Shown here: positions 53,282 to 62,694 of the stretch, in pieces
Layout: every line of letters begins with the position of its first letter
Numbering within the stretch: position 1 is the first letter of the stretch
From: Saccharospirillum alexandrii
Lineage (GTDB): Bacteria > Pseudomonadota > Gammaproteobacteria > Pseudomonadales > Natronospirillaceae
Length of the DNA: 64,000 bases
Direction: 5' to 3'
Assembly: GCF_004000275.1 (NCBI RefSeq)
Contig: NZ_RCIP01000006.1
Location: forward strand, 124,001-188,000
Notes under the pieces: generated by a model
Databases searched by the model: none
What the model saw: the letters and a program-made list of their open reading frames with translations, nothing else
Told to the model about the DNA's origin: nothing
Translations under genes and position numbers: made by a program

Positions 53282-54473
53282 GGTGCTCCCTGCGCATGCG
53301 GTCGTGAAACATTTGGTAAGCCTCTTGCAGCGAGCCGCGATAAGCTTTGGCGACCCCGGTGGGGTCCGCTTTGCCCTGTGCCGACTGATTCAGGTAATAA
53401 CAGGCCGCCCGGCCCAGCGCGTAAGTGATCGCCGCACTGGCAGTGCCTGCGGCCACGGCACCGACAGACTGGCCATACACCGGAACCAGTTTGCCCAGCT
53501 GGCGCGCCGCAAAACTGGCCCCAATGCCGACCAGAGTGCCCGATCCCAGTGAGGTACCGAACTCGGCCAGACTGCGACGGTCCCAGTCGAGCCCGTAGAT
53601 GCGACCAATGGAATGCAGCATTTTGCCCTGCAAGGTCGGCACCGTTACAAAGCCCGCCAGCGGGATCAGGTCGGTCAGGCCAGCGGCGGTGGCATAGCCC
53701 ACCAGATGTGGATGCAGCTGTTGCAGTCGGGTATCGGCATCGGTCAGTTGCAGGCTGCGCAGCTGTTCGCTCTGGGTGGCATCCAACACCTGGTCCAGCA
53801 CGGCCAGCAGGGCCTCCAGGCCATAATCCGGGTTGGTAAAGCCATCCTCGGGGCGGGTCAGATCCACTGCCACGGCATGCACGGGCCCCGGGCCCGGAAG
53901 CGTTTCCAGCCTGGCCGCCTGAGTCATAAGGGCACGTTGCAGATCGGTCAGACCGGTGTCGCGTTGCAGTTCAGCGTAGTCGGGGTGATCCCGGTCGTCC
54001 GGGTAGCCATCGTGCAGCCGGGTCTGCACCAGCACGACTGGCCAACCCGGATGGCGCTTGCGTATGCGATGCACCTGGGCAAAAACGTCATCCTGCTGCG
54101 GGTCCATGGCGCGGGCCACCACAATCAGCGCATCGGCCTGGTGTTCCTGTTCGGTCAGGTCGTCTTCCGGCGCATAATCGACTTCACCCAGGCCACGGGT
54201 GTCGATAAAGCGGACCAGCGGCAACTCTGGCGGGAAATCAAACAGCCGGGCGTGGCGGGTGCAGGGTTTGAAGCCTGCGCCAATCTCGGCTTCGGGGTGG
54301 CGGGTAATGGCATGAACAATCGAGGTCTTGCCCGATTGCACTTTGCCCAGCAGCCAGAGCACCGGTGCCTCGCCCTGCACCTGAGGCGACACGGCGGCTT
54401 CAATGTCCGGTTCTGGCGACAGCACCGCATTGACGATACGTTTCCAGTTTTTACCCCGGGGTTCCGATGACAT
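53265..54473 (-). CDS. GTPase with C-terminal DUF697 membrane domain (402 aa)
   Basis: G domain at the N-terminus: P-loop LGKVQSGKTSIVHAITR (about 39-55), G3 FIDTRGLGEVD, G4-like VLVQTRLHDG. The C-terminal half (from about 255) is a DUF697/YcjF-type region with Gly/Ala-rich hydrophobic helices (LTDLIPLAGFVTVPTLQGKM, VAAGTASAAITYALGRAACY). Members are thought to be envelope-associated GTPases. First gene of the leftward cluster; translationally overlapping with the second GTPase, so they may form a heteromeric complex. Confidence 0.85.
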   Translation of the reverse strand: MSSEPRGKNWKRIVNAVLSPEPDIEAAVSPQVQGEAPVLWLLGKVQSGKTSIVHAITRHPEAEIGAGFKPCTRHARLFDFPPELPLVRFIDTRGLGEVDYAPEDDLTEQEHQADALIVVARAMDPQQDDVFAQVHRIRKRHPGWPVVLVQTRLHDGYPDDRDHPDYAELQRDTGLTDLQRALMTQAARLETLPGPGPVHAVAVDLTRPEDGFTNPDYGLEALLAVLDQVLDATQSEQLRSLQLTDADTRLQQLHPHLVGYATAAGLTDLIPLAGFVTVPTLQGKMLHSIGRIYGLDWDRRSLAEFGTSLGSGTLVGIGASFAARQLGKLVPVYGQSVGAVAAGTASAAITYALGRAACYYLNQSAQGKADPTGVAKAYRGSLQEAYQMFHDRMRREHHDRDD

Positions 54474-54671
54474 AAACGTCTTGCCTTAACAGTGATACGG
54501 GCGACCGGCTCAGTATGGCAGGTCGCTCTGCAAATGAAACCGACGGACTGGACGGGTGGCGAGACAGGTTTACACTGACATCGGACCCGCTCGATCGCTG
54601 ATGAGAATGCCGCTGCACGCTTCGCTGGCTCACCTCAACCGGCTGCCCTAACCCTAACCGGACACACCCCT

Positions 54672-54911
54672 ATGAAAAAACTCAAGAACGAAAAAGAACT
54701 GGTCAAAAAAGCGATTGCGATGGGCAAGGCGTACGGCGAAGAACGGGGCGTTGTTGAATTTGAACCAACAGACTCCGCCGAAGAAAAAATTGAATACATT
54801 TATCGACTGCTGGTGCATGACAAGATCATTCAGCCGCTGCCCAATGACCAGATTTCACAACAGTCGATGCGTCACCGCCTGGCCATTTGGGCATCGAAGA
54901 CGCCCGATTAA
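54672..54911 (+). CDS. DUF5062-family small protein
   Basis: 79 residues, charged and helical, with MKKLKNEKELVKKAIAMGKA and IYRLLVHDKIIQPLPNDQ. It matches what I recall of the DUF5062 family, which is widespread in marine gammaproteobacteria and of unknown function. Converges with the TVP38-type gene, the two ends overlapping by four bases. Confidence 0.8.
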   Translation: MKKLKNEKELVKKAIAMGKAYGEERGVVEFEPTDSAEEKIEYIYRLLVHDKIIQPLPNDQISQQSMRHRLAIWASKTPD

Positions 54912-55540
54912 ACCGGGCCGAGCAGCAGGTTTATACCCATCGACCCGCCAAAAATATAGATCGCACAGATCACACCCTCGCCAATAGAGGCACCCAGCAA
55001 CGTCTTCCACAGCTTAATGCGAAGCACGCTGCACACGTACACAATCATGTCGGTGGGTACAAAGGGTGCAAATCCCCAAACACTGATCACCAGTAACTCC
55101 CGCTGATGCAGAAGCCGGGTAAGGCGTTCAACCTGACGGGGGTACCGTTCGTGGAAGTACTGGTCGAAACGGACCTGCCGTGCCATCAAATACACGATGG
55201 CCGAAGACGTATAAACCGCCACCTGATTCACCAGAAACAAGGGCAAGGGCGGAAATACCAGCATGCCAGCCAACACAAAGGGGGTAGACGGTATCAGGGT
55301 GAAACCGCGCAGTGTGGATACCACAAAATACAGGAACAGGCTGACCACGAGATTGTCGTTAAAAAACTGGCGCAAGGTGCGCGGTGCAAACCACTCGGGA
55401 TTGAGAAAATAAATCGAGAGCGACAGCGCTATGATGGCACCCCAGCCGACCAGCCAGGTGCGATTGACAATAACATCGGATTCTTTGTTCACAGTGGGTA
55501 ACAGGGTCCTTTGGTGACGCGTTCCTTGAATCGATGCCAT
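54908..55540 (-). CDS. TVP38/TMEM64 (VTT-domain) family membrane protein
   Basis: About 210 residues with five or six membrane segments. Central SNARE-associated/VTT signature: LIPSTPFVLAGMLVFPPLPL, an ARQVRFDQYFHERYPRQ loop and FAPFVPTDMIVYVCSVLRI. DedA-related proteins; several act in lipid or membrane transport. The start is uncertain (ATG at 55540, or GTG at 55492 which would begin VNKESDVIVNRTWL). Confidence 0.85.
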   Translation of the reverse strand: MASIQGTRHQRTLLPTVNKESDVIVNRTWLVGWGAIIALSLSIYFLNPEWFAPRTLRQFFNDNLVVSLFLYFVVSTLRGFTLIPSTPFVLAGMLVFPPLPLFLVNQVAVYTSSAIVYLMARQVRFDQYFHERYPRQVERLTRLLHQRELLVISVWGFAPFVPTDMIVYVCSVLRIKLWKTLLGASIGEGVICAIYIFGGSMGINLLLGPV

Positions 55541-55672
55541 TACGCACCGAGGGTATAGTTTATCGCGCAAGTCGTTTAAGTTTAACGGACAGAAGTCAGC
55601 TTTTGCCGGTTTACTACGAACCCGTGCGCCTGACCGGATCCAAAAACCCGGCTAACAGGAGACCGCCATCCA

Positions 55673-56533
55673 ATGAAACCCCCTGCTGAACACCCCGAAC
55701 CTATCGATGCCCGAATGAGGCGAGCTGCCCAGCCCGTAATCGCTTACCCGCCGAATCAGTTACCGCCTTACGATTCCAACCGCTTAAACCAAGCCCGCGC
55801 GACCCTGTCGCGGACCGATCGGGTAACGGTGAACCCCCGCGATGCCGCCACCTTCCAGGTGCCCGCCGGGCACTTTTTCCGCATCATCAGCACCGAGGGC
55901 GCTCAGGTCGGCGACTTGAACCTGTGGAACCAGCACCAGTTGGCGGAACGCTTTTACAGCGGCAAAACACGCGCCCTGCACGGTACCCACCTGAGCACCG
56001 GTGACCGGCTGTGGAGCAGCTTTCCCTATTTACGGCCGATGGCCACCATCACCGCCGACACACTCGACTGGTATGGATGGGATGACGATGGCGCCAGTGT
56101 GCATGACGTGATTGGCACCCGGTGCGACCCTTACACCAGCCACCTGCTCAGCAACGAGCACTATCACTATTGTTGCCACTCGAATCTCACCCGCGCCCTG
56201 GCTCAGCATCAAGGACTGTCGCTGGTCGAAGCTGAACACTACGTCCACGATGTCCTCAATGTCTTCATGTGCACCGGCTTCACCCGGGATACCCACCAGT
56301 ACTTTATGAAGGCCAGCCCGGTGCGCCCGGGTGACTATCTGGAATTCTTTGCTGAAATCGACCTGCTCGGTGCGCTCTCTGCCTGCCCGGGTGGCGATTG
56401 CAGCGCCAGCCACTCCAGCGATGCGGCCGCCTGTTATCCGCTGATTGTGGAAGTGTATCGGCCTGATGCCAGCGCCCTGGTTGGTTGGGAGCCTACGGCA
56501 CCAAGCGGGTATAGCGGAGAACATGGCCTGTAG
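55673..56533 (+). CDS. DUF1989 (urea carboxylase-associated) family protein
   Basis: 286 residues. Core of the family: FFRIISTEGAQVGDLNLWNQ, HGTHLSTGDRLWSSFPY, DVIGTRCDPYTSHLLSNEHY and the Cys-rich YCCHSNLTRALAQ. DUF1989 proteins accompany urea or guanidine catabolic enzymes and may bind metal through Cys/His. The first 40 residues are Pro-rich and poorly conserved. ATG at 55673 after AGGAGA. It stands alone before the ABC importer genes. Confidence 0.88.
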   Translation: MKPPAEHPEPIDARMRRAAQPVIAYPPNQLPPYDSNRLNQARATLSRTDRVTVNPRDAATFQVPAGHFFRIISTEGAQVGDLNLWNQHQLAERFYSGKTRALHGTHLSTGDRLWSSFPYLRPMATITADTLDWYGWDDDGASVHDVIGTRCDPYTSHLLSNEHYHYCCHSNLTRALAQHQGLSLVEAEHYVHDVLNVFMCTGFTRDTHQYFMKASPVRPGDYLEFFAEIDLLGALSACPGGDCSASHSSDAAACYPLIVEVYRPDASALVGWEPTAPSGYSGEHGL

Positions 56534-56610
56534 CGGCTGCTTAAGCTAGAACCCCACCGATTCAAACCTGACCCATTCAAGTGGCCTGCCCAAGCCACAA
56601 CTCTCTCCAA

Positions 56611-56640
56611 TTGACTATTGAATGATATGTTGTAACATCA
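56611..56640 (+). promoter_or_regulatory. Possible operator and promoter of the ABC importer operon
   Basis: A palindrome TGATATGTTGTAACATCA (56623-56640, core ATGTTGTAACAT) overlaps a possible promoter (-35-like TTGACT, 56611-56616). The core resembles metal-regulator boxes such as Zur's TGTTAT/ATAACA, but the spacing is shorter. The operon's first gene starts 52 bases downstream. Confidence 0.35.
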
Positions 56641-56692
56641 CTTAACTTTCGAATCAGACACCCCATTCACGCTTTGCAGGTTGGAGAACACC

Positions 56693-58237
56693 ATGAAAGG
56701 AGCCGTTCCGGTTTTTTGGAAACTGTTGCTGGTCATTATCGTCAGTTTTAATGGATTACGCGTACACGCCGACACCACCCAGGGTCACCTGACCATCAGC
56801 GCTCCCTTTGAATTCAGCTCGCTCGATCCGACGCAGCACGGCTATCTGTTCACCCGCATGCAAATTCTGGAAACCCTGGTTGATGTCAGCGCAGACGGCA
56901 CGCTGGAACCCGGTCTTGCCAGCGAGTGGCAGGTCAGTGACGACGGCCTGACCTGGGCTTTCAAAATTCGCGACGGTGTGGTCTTTCACGACGGCACACC
57001 CCTGAACGCCGACCAGGTCGTCCACAGCCTCAATGCGGCATTGCAAAAACACGGCCCGTTTCGGCAGGCGCCGGTTAACACCGTTGAAGCCGCTGGTGAC
57101 GAGGTTGTCGTACAGCTGAACCAGCCTTACTCGCCATTGCCCGCCGTGCTCGCCAACTATTCCACGGCCATCCTGGCTACCGATGCCTTCGGTGAAGACG
57201 GGCAGGTCAACACACTCATCGGCACCGGCCCGTTTACCTTTGTGTCTGCCTCGCCGCCGCACAAGCTTTCAGTGCAGCGTTTTGACGACTACTGGGGCCA
57301 GCCGGCTGCCATTGAATCGGCCGAGTACCTTACCGGCCACCGCAGCGAGAGCCGGGCCTTGCAAGCCAGAACCGGTCAGGCTGACATTGTTTTTAACCTG
57401 GACCCGGTCAGCGTGACCCAGCTTAACCGTGTGCCTACGGTTAACGTGCACTCCGATTTGCTACCCCGCACGATTTTGATGAAAGTTAACAGTGGTCACG
57501 ATTTCTTAAATGAACCTGAAGCTCGCCAGGCCCTCAGCCTGGCTCTGGATCGCACCGGCATCAGCCGGGCCATCTTGCGCACACCCGGTGCAGAGGCGAA
57601 CCAGTTGTTACCGCCTTCATTGGCTAACTGGCACATCGACGATTTGCCACCCGCACGCCAGAACAAAGAAGAAGCCACTGCACTATTGCAATCACTGGGC
57701 TGGCAGCCGGGTGACGACGGCGTATTAACCCGCAACGGTGAACGGTTTGAACTGACGCTGATTACCTACGCCGACCGCCCGGAGCTGACCACGGTGGCCA
57801 CCGCCATTCAGGCACAGCTCGCCGACATTGGCATTGATCTGAACGTCTCCATCACCAACTCCAGCGCCATTCCCGCCGGCCATCAGGATGGCAGCCTGGA
57901 GCTGGCCTTGCTGGCGCGCAACTATGGGTTTATTGCTGACCCGCTGGGTGTGCTGATCGCTGATTTCGCCGGCGAGTCTGGTGGTGATTGGGGGGCGATG
58001 AACTGGCAACACCCGGAACTGCTCGGTTTGATCGAAAGCCAACAAAGTGAACGGGATGTTCAGCAGTACGCGCAAACCGCTCAACAGATCGCCCGCATTC
58101 TGGCAGATGAAATGCCGCTTATCCCGGTCACCTATTACACCCAGCAAACGGCCGTTAACGACCGGGTCAGCAACTTCCGGTTCGACCCGCTCGAACGCAA
58201 TTACTTCCTTAACGAGCTGGAACTTGCGCAACCATGA
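56693..58237 (+). CDS. ABC transporter substrate-binding protein (NikA/DppA-type, SBP_bac_5)
   Basis: 514 residues from ATG at 56693 (GGAG upstream). Signal peptide (AVPVFWKLLLVIIVSFNGLR to VHA), then family 5 solute-binding fold: FEFSSLDPTQHGYLFTRMQI, LEPGLASEWQVSDDGLTWAF, FKIRDGVVFHDGTPLNADQV and IGTGPFTFVSAS. These bind di- or oligopeptides, nickel chelates or opines. Ends in an ATGA overlap with the first permease gene. Confidence 0.9.
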   Translation: MKGAVPVFWKLLLVIIVSFNGLRVHADTTQGHLTISAPFEFSSLDPTQHGYLFTRMQILETLVDVSADGTLEPGLASEWQVSDDGLTWAFKIRDGVVFHDGTPLNADQVVHSLNAALQKHGPFRQAPVNTVEAAGDEVVVQLNQPYSPLPAVLANYSTAILATDAFGEDGQVNTLIGTGPFTFVSASPPHKLSVQRFDDYWGQPAAIESAEYLTGHRSESRALQARTGQADIVFNLDPVSVTQLNRVPTVNVHSDLLPRTILMKVNSGHDFLNEPEARQALSLALDRTGISRAILRTPGAEANQLLPPSLANWHIDDLPPARQNKEEATALLQSLGWQPGDDGVLTRNGERFELTLITYADRPELTTVATAIQAQLADIGIDLNVSITNSSAIPAGHQDGSLELALLARNYGFIADPLGVLIADFAGESGGDWGAMNWQHPELLGLIESQQSERDVQQYAQTAQQIARILADEMPLIPVTYYTQQTAVNDRVSNFRFDPLERNYFLNELELAQP

Positions 58238-59169
58238 GGCAAATTTTAGTTAATCGGCTCATTCAGGCCCTAATGGTAGCCTGGGGAGTCGGAACCCTGA
58301 CCTTCATTTTCATGCGCTCCCTTCCCGGCGATATGGCCTACCGCATTGCCGCCGGTCGTTATGGGCAAGACAACGTGAATGCCGCAGCGGCAGACATGGT
58401 TCGGGCCGAGCTCGGGCTGGACCAGCCGGTGTTATCGGCCTACTTCACCTGGTTGACTGACCTGTTGCAAGGCAACCTGGGGGTATCACTGATCAGCGGT
58501 GCGCCCGTTTTTCAGGAAGTGCAGCACCAGCTCAGCCACTCTCTGTTGCTTGCCGCCGTCGCCCTGCTGATATCGGCGCTCATTGCGCTTCCCATCGGCA
58601 TTGCCTGTGGCATGCGCACCGGTGGCTGGTTCGATCGTTCCCTGCTGGCCGTATCGGCACTGCTGCGGGCACAGCCTGTGTTTGTGGTTGGGCTGTTGCT
58701 GATTCTGGCATTCGCGGTTCATATTCCGTTGCTGCCTGTCGCCGGGTACGGCACGGCCAGTCATCTGGTGCTGCCGGCGTTCTCACTGGCCCTGGTATTG
58801 GCAGCGGTATCGAGCCGGGTTATTCGGGACAGTACACAGACCGTGGTTCAATCCGACTATTACCAGTTCTCACGGGTAAAAGGCCTGCCAGCGGCGCCCA
58901 CGTTCCAGCGCCACGGGCTGCGCAACCTTTCGGTACCGGTCATCGCATTTCTGGGCGTGCAACTGATTACGCTGATTGAAGGCATCGTGATGATTGAATC
59001 GTTGTTCGCATGGCCCGGCATCGGCCACGCCCTGGCGCATGCCATTTTTTCCCGCGACATTCCGATGATTCAGGGGGCCGCATTGATGATGGGCTTATTG
59101 TTCGTGATTCTGAATACCCTGATTGATCTGGCGTGCCACTGGGCCGACCCGAGGGGGCAACTGGCATGA
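58234..59169 (+). CDS. ABC transporter permease (DppB/NikB family)
   Basis: 311 residues, six membrane segments, normal length. N-terminus MRQILVNRLIQALMVAWGVG and TLTFIFMRSLPGDMAYRIAA are typical of the DppB type; the EAA loop region is near RHGLRNLSVPVIAFLGVQLI. Start overlaps the binding-protein stop and the end overlaps the next permease by four bases. Confidence 0.93.
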   Translation: MRQILVNRLIQALMVAWGVGTLTFIFMRSLPGDMAYRIAAGRYGQDNVNAAAADMVRAELGLDQPVLSAYFTWLTDLLQGNLGVSLISGAPVFQEVQHQLSHSLLLAAVALLISALIALPIGIACGMRTGGWFDRSLLAVSALLRAQPVFVVGLLLILAFAVHIPLLPVAGYGTASHLVLPAFSLALVLAAVSSRVIRDSTQTVVQSDYYQFSRVKGLPAAPTFQRHGLRNLSVPVIAFLGVQLITLIEGIVMIESLFAWPGIGHALAHAIFSRDIPMIQGAALMMGLLFVILNTLIDLACHWADPRGQLA

Positions 59170-59963
59170 AAGCACTACTCTACATTCTGAACCCCGCGCA
59201 ACGTCTGGGGGCTGCATTAATTACCAGCCTGGTGGCGTTTGCGTTGCTGGAATGGCTGTTTCATTCCGGCCAGGCCTACCAGCAAAACCTCTCGCTCTAC
59301 CTGGTGCCACCGAGCTCCGAAGCCTGGCTGGGAACCGACCCCTTCGGGCGCAGCCTGATGGCCCGGTTGGGGGCGGCCATTCGGTTATCACTGCTGCTGA
59401 GTTTGTTCTGTGTGCTGACCTCCGCCCTGCTGGGGATGGCACTCGGTGTGTGGGCCGCCTGGCAAGGTGGCTGGGTCGACCGCTGCCTGAACCTGGTCGT
59501 CAATATTCTGATGGCGTTGCCGGGTTTGATACTCATCCTGTTACTGGCCGCGCTCGCGCCGGGCTCCTTTATTGTGCTGTATTTCGCCATTTCGCTGGTG
59601 CTGTGGGTTGAGTACTACCGGGTGGTGCGTGCCCAGACCCGGGTTGCTGTTACCAGCGCGCCGATGGAGTCGTCGCGTCAGCTCGGCTTCGGCCGCTGGT
59701 ACCTGTTCCGGCGTCACATCTGGCCATCGATTCGCGCGTCGGTACTCACGCTGGCGGCCTTCGGCGCTGCCAATTCCATTCTGGCACTGGCCTCACTGGG
59801 GTTTATTTATGTTGGCCTGAAACCGCCTACCGCGGAACTCGGGTTAATGGTGGTCGAGCTGTTGCCCTACTACGAGGAAGCCCCCTGGGCCTTACTGCAA
59901 CCGCTGACCGCCATCTTCATTTTGGTGTTGGGCTTTAATCTGCTGGCGGGGAAAATACGATGA
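59166..59963 (+). CDS. ABC transporter permease (DppC/NikC family)
   Basis: 265 residues from ATG at 59166, overlapping the previous stop. Second permease of the importer with WLGTDPFGRSLMARLGAAIR and the EAA-type loop RQLGFGRWYLFRRHIWPSIR. Six membrane segments. Ends in an ATGA overlap with the ATPase gene. Confidence 0.93.
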   Translation: MKALLYILNPAQRLGAALITSLVAFALLEWLFHSGQAYQQNLSLYLVPPSSEAWLGTDPFGRSLMARLGAAIRLSLLLSLFCVLTSALLGMALGVWAAWQGGWVDRCLNLVVNILMALPGLILILLLAALAPGSFIVLYFAISLVLWVEYYRVVRAQTRVAVTSAPMESSRQLGFGRWYLFRRHIWPSIRASVLTLAAFGAANSILALASLGFIYVGLKPPTAELGLMVVELLPYYEEAPWALLQPLTAIFILVLGFNLLAGKIR

Positions 59964-61393
59964 ACGTATCGATCAGAGCCACACTCAGCGAACTTATCCA
60001 CATCGACAACCTGTCGATATCGGCAGGCGAGATGCGTTTGGTCGATGCGCTGTCGCTGACGTTAAGGCAGGGAACCCCGCTGACCATTCTGGGGCAGACC
60101 GGTTCCGGTAAAAGCTTGCTGGCCCAGGCCATTATGGGCTTGCTGCCTGAAAGCATGACGGTTTCCGGATCCATCAAGGTAGACAACACAGAGGTGCTGA
60201 CGCTCAGCAAAACCGAACGGGAAGCACTGTGGGGCCCAACCCTGGCCATGCTGCCGCAAGAACCCTGGCACTCGCTCGACCCCATTATGAAAAGCCGCCA
60301 ACAGGTCACGGAAGTTTTTCAAGTGGTTAACAACGTACCCGCTCCTCAGGCGAGGGCGCGAGCCACAGAACAACTGACCCACCTGGGCCTCGGCCAGGCG
60401 CTGCATCGGTTGCCCGGGCAGCTCTCCGGTGGCATGGCGCAGCGAGTGGCTTTCGCAGCCGCCACCGCAGCCGGCGGTCGCATTCTGCTGGCGGATGAAC
60501 CCACCAAAGGCCTCGACCATAACCGGCGGGACCAGGTCGTCGAACTGCTTCAGGGGTATTTGCACCAGGGTAGCGTACTGACCATTACGCACGATATCGA
60601 CGTTGCCCGAAAGCTCGGCGGCGAACTGCTGGTGATGTGCGAAGGCAAGATTGTGGAGCGGGGTAATACACAGAATGTGCTCACCAACCCACAGGCCGAC
60701 TACACCCGGCAACTGCTCGCCGCAGAGCCACGCAACTGGCCAGATACAACAGCGCCTGCATTCAAGGCTGAAAAAGACCAGGTGCTAAGCGCCGACAACC
60801 TGGGGCTTCAGCGCGGCGGCAAAACCCTGTTTAACGACCTGTCGTTCAGCTTGCATGCCGGAGAGATCATCGGCGTCACCGGCCCCAGTGGCGTTGGCAA
60901 AAGCTCGCTGGGCGATGTGTTGCTGGGCAACCTGAAACCCAATGCAGGGAGTGTTCAGTATGCAAACCCCTTCACCCGCCACCGTCGCTTAAAACTGTAT
61001 CAGGACCCGCCAGCAGCCTTCGCCCCAGGCGTGCCGCTGCAGCGTCTTCTTGATGAACTGATGCGGCTCCACCGTATCGACCCGTCTCGCGTACCACCAC
61101 TGCTAGAGCGCCTCGGGCTCATGCCCTCACTGCTACACCGACCTGCTGAATCGGTATCCGGCGGGGAACTGCAACGCATCGCCCTACTGCGCATTTTACT
61201 GCTGGACCCGGTGCTCCTGTTTGCCGATGAACCCACCTCGAGACTGGACCTGATTACCAGCCAGCGCATCATGACATTGCTGGTAGAGGTTGCCAGAGAA
61301 ACTGAGTGCGGCCTGGTCATCGTCAGTCATGACCCGGAACTGGTAGAAAAGCTTTGTGACAAAACGATTAAATTGCAGGAACGCCAGCCTTAA
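59960..61393 (+). CDS. ABC transporter ATPase with two fused nucleotide-binding domains
   Basis: 477 residues, DppD/DppF-like halves in one chain. First half: Walker A LGQTGSGKSLLAQA, signature LSGGMAQRVAFAAATAAG, Walker B ILLADEPTKGLD. Second half: Walker A GPSGVGKSSLGDVLL, signature VSGGELQRIALLRILL, Walker B LLFADEPTSRLD. The usual two separate ATPase genes are replaced by one short fusion. With all four genes overlapping by ATGA, the importer is a tightly coupled operon. Confidence 0.93.
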   Translation: MNVSIRATLSELIHIDNLSISAGEMRLVDALSLTLRQGTPLTILGQTGSGKSLLAQAIMGLLPESMTVSGSIKVDNTEVLTLSKTEREALWGPTLAMLPQEPWHSLDPIMKSRQQVTEVFQVVNNVPAPQARARATEQLTHLGLGQALHRLPGQLSGGMAQRVAFAAATAAGGRILLADEPTKGLDHNRRDQVVELLQGYLHQGSVLTITHDIDVARKLGGELLVMCEGKIVERGNTQNVLTNPQADYTRQLLAAEPRNWPDTTAPAFKAEKDQVLSADNLGLQRGGKTLFNDLSFSLHAGEIIGVTGPSGVGKSSLGDVLLGNLKPNAGSVQYANPFTRHRRLKLYQDPPAAFAPGVPLQRLLDELMRLHRIDPSRVPPLLERLGLMPSLLHRPAESVSGGELQRIALLRILLLDPVLLFADEPTSRLDLITSQRIMTLLVEVARETECGLVIVSHDPELVEKLCDKTIKLQERQP

Positions 61394-61426
61394 ATGGCCT
61401 GCAAAACAGAATTGGACTAGCGTTTT

Positions 61427-61450
61427 GGATCAGGGATTGATCCTTTTTTT
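61427..61450 (+). terminator. Rho-independent terminator of the ABC importer operon
   Basis: Perfect stem GGATCA-GGGAT-TGATCC followed by seven T, 33 bases after the ATPase stop. It overlaps the 3' end of the convergent rsuA gene. Confidence 0.9.
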
Positions 61451-62164
61451 CTCTTTACTCAAAGCTCCCAGCTCGCCGCTTTCCCCTAACACCCTATACT
61501 GGCCCGGTGCCAAGGTGGCATCCAACTCATAAGGGCCAACCGCGCTGCGATGCAACGCCAAAACCCGGTTACGGAACCGACCGAACATGCGTTTTATCTG
61601 ATGGTACTTGCCTTCCGTTAAGACCAACTCTGCGGTGGTTGCGGACGTGAGTGTCAGCTCAACCGGTGCCGTCATGCAGCCTTCGGTTTCAAAATACATG
61701 CCTTCAGCAAACGCCTGCACATACCGGTCATCCAAGGATTCTTTTACCCGAACCTGATACCGCTTTGGCACCTTGGATTCCGGTGCCGTCAACCGGCGCG
61801 ACCAGCGGCCATCGTTGGTCAGCAACACGAGGCCGGAGGTATTCAGATCCAACCGACCCACGATATGCAACTCGTCTTTGGCCGGGTGATCAATCAGGTC
61901 CAACACGGTAGTGTGCTGCTTGTCTCTGGTTGCACAGACAACGCCAACAGGCTTGTGCATCATGAGGTATAGCGGTGAACGGTGCTGTAGCATCGTTCCC
62001 TGGCATTCAATTCGGTCGAACTCGCAGACCCGCCACTGGCCATCATTAACCGGCACACCATTGACGGTGATGGCCCCACGGGCAAGCAACGGCTTCACCG
62101 ATTTCAGTGGAATCTGACAGGACTTCGCGATGAATCGGTCCAGGCGACTGTGTTTGGAATGCAC
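61430..62164 (-). CDS. rsuA: 16S rRNA pseudouridine(516) synthase RsuA
   Basis: 244 residues: S4-like RNA-binding domain (about 5-60) and pseudouridine synthase domain with catalytic Asp in GRLDLNTSGLVLLTNDG, then RRLTAPESKVPKRYQV and EGKYHQIKRMFGRFRNRV. GTG start at 62164 with AGGGAC upstream. The C-terminal tail ends KEKKRINP and overlaps the terminator of the convergent operon. Confidence 0.93.
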   Translation of the reverse strand: MHSKHSRLDRFIAKSCQIPLKSVKPLLARGAITVNGVPVNDGQWRVCEFDRIECQGTMLQHRSPLYLMMHKPVGVVCATRDKQHTTVLDLIDHPAKDELHIVGRLDLNTSGLVLLTNDGRWSRRLTAPESKVPKRYQVRVKESLDDRYVQAFAEGMYFETEGCMTAPVELTLTSATTAELVLTEGKYHQIKRMFGRFRNRVLALHRSAVGPYELDATLAPGQYRVLGESGELGALSKEKKRINP

Positions 62165-62312
62165 AAAGGTCCCTCAATGAGGCGCCAGTATTGGCAAAGT
62201 GGCCAGATACACGGCGTTAAAATGCCAGCGAACTGGTGACATTGAGCCGTTCCCAGTACCCTTGTGTCAACGCTGACACCACGGCCATGCCCCTCAAAAC
62301 GAGCAAACGTTA

Positions 62313-62591
62313 ATGAAAAACACACTCAGACATCTGTTCCAGCCCATTCTTCGTATTTTTGAGTCGGGCGACGACCAATTCCGATACGACAAGTCACACA
62401 GGAAGATTCTGCTTGCCGTCGGCGTACTGTTCCTGTTCTTGTCAGCAATATCGGCCGTACTGGCCATTAATTCTGCGCAGTTGGGCGGCCTCTTCCCCGT
62501 TCTCGCCTTCTTCCTGATCGGGTTCGTATGTGTCGTTGTGGGCACGTTGGGAAGTGACAAGGCAGTCGCCAGGATATGGGGCAACAAGTAA
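62313..62591 (+). CDS. Small inner-membrane protein (92 aa)
   Basis: Two membrane helices (about 32-52 and 60-82) after a charged N-terminal segment (FESGDDQFRYDKSHRK). No family recognised. ATG at 62313. Divergent from rsuA. Followed by the Trp-rich protein gene after about 100 bases. Confidence 0.65.
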   Translation: MKNTLRHLFQPILRIFESGDDQFRYDKSHRKILLAVGVLFLFLSAISAVLAINSAQLGGLFPVLAFFLIGFVCVVVGTLGSDKAVARIWGNK

Positions 62592-62694
62592 ACCCTGTCA
62601 TCTAAACCAATACCCTTGAGCTCCCCGGAAAAAACGACCTGTAAAGTATTCTGGGGAAAAAGCTAAAGGTCTTAAACCGTATCGGGAATTTACC

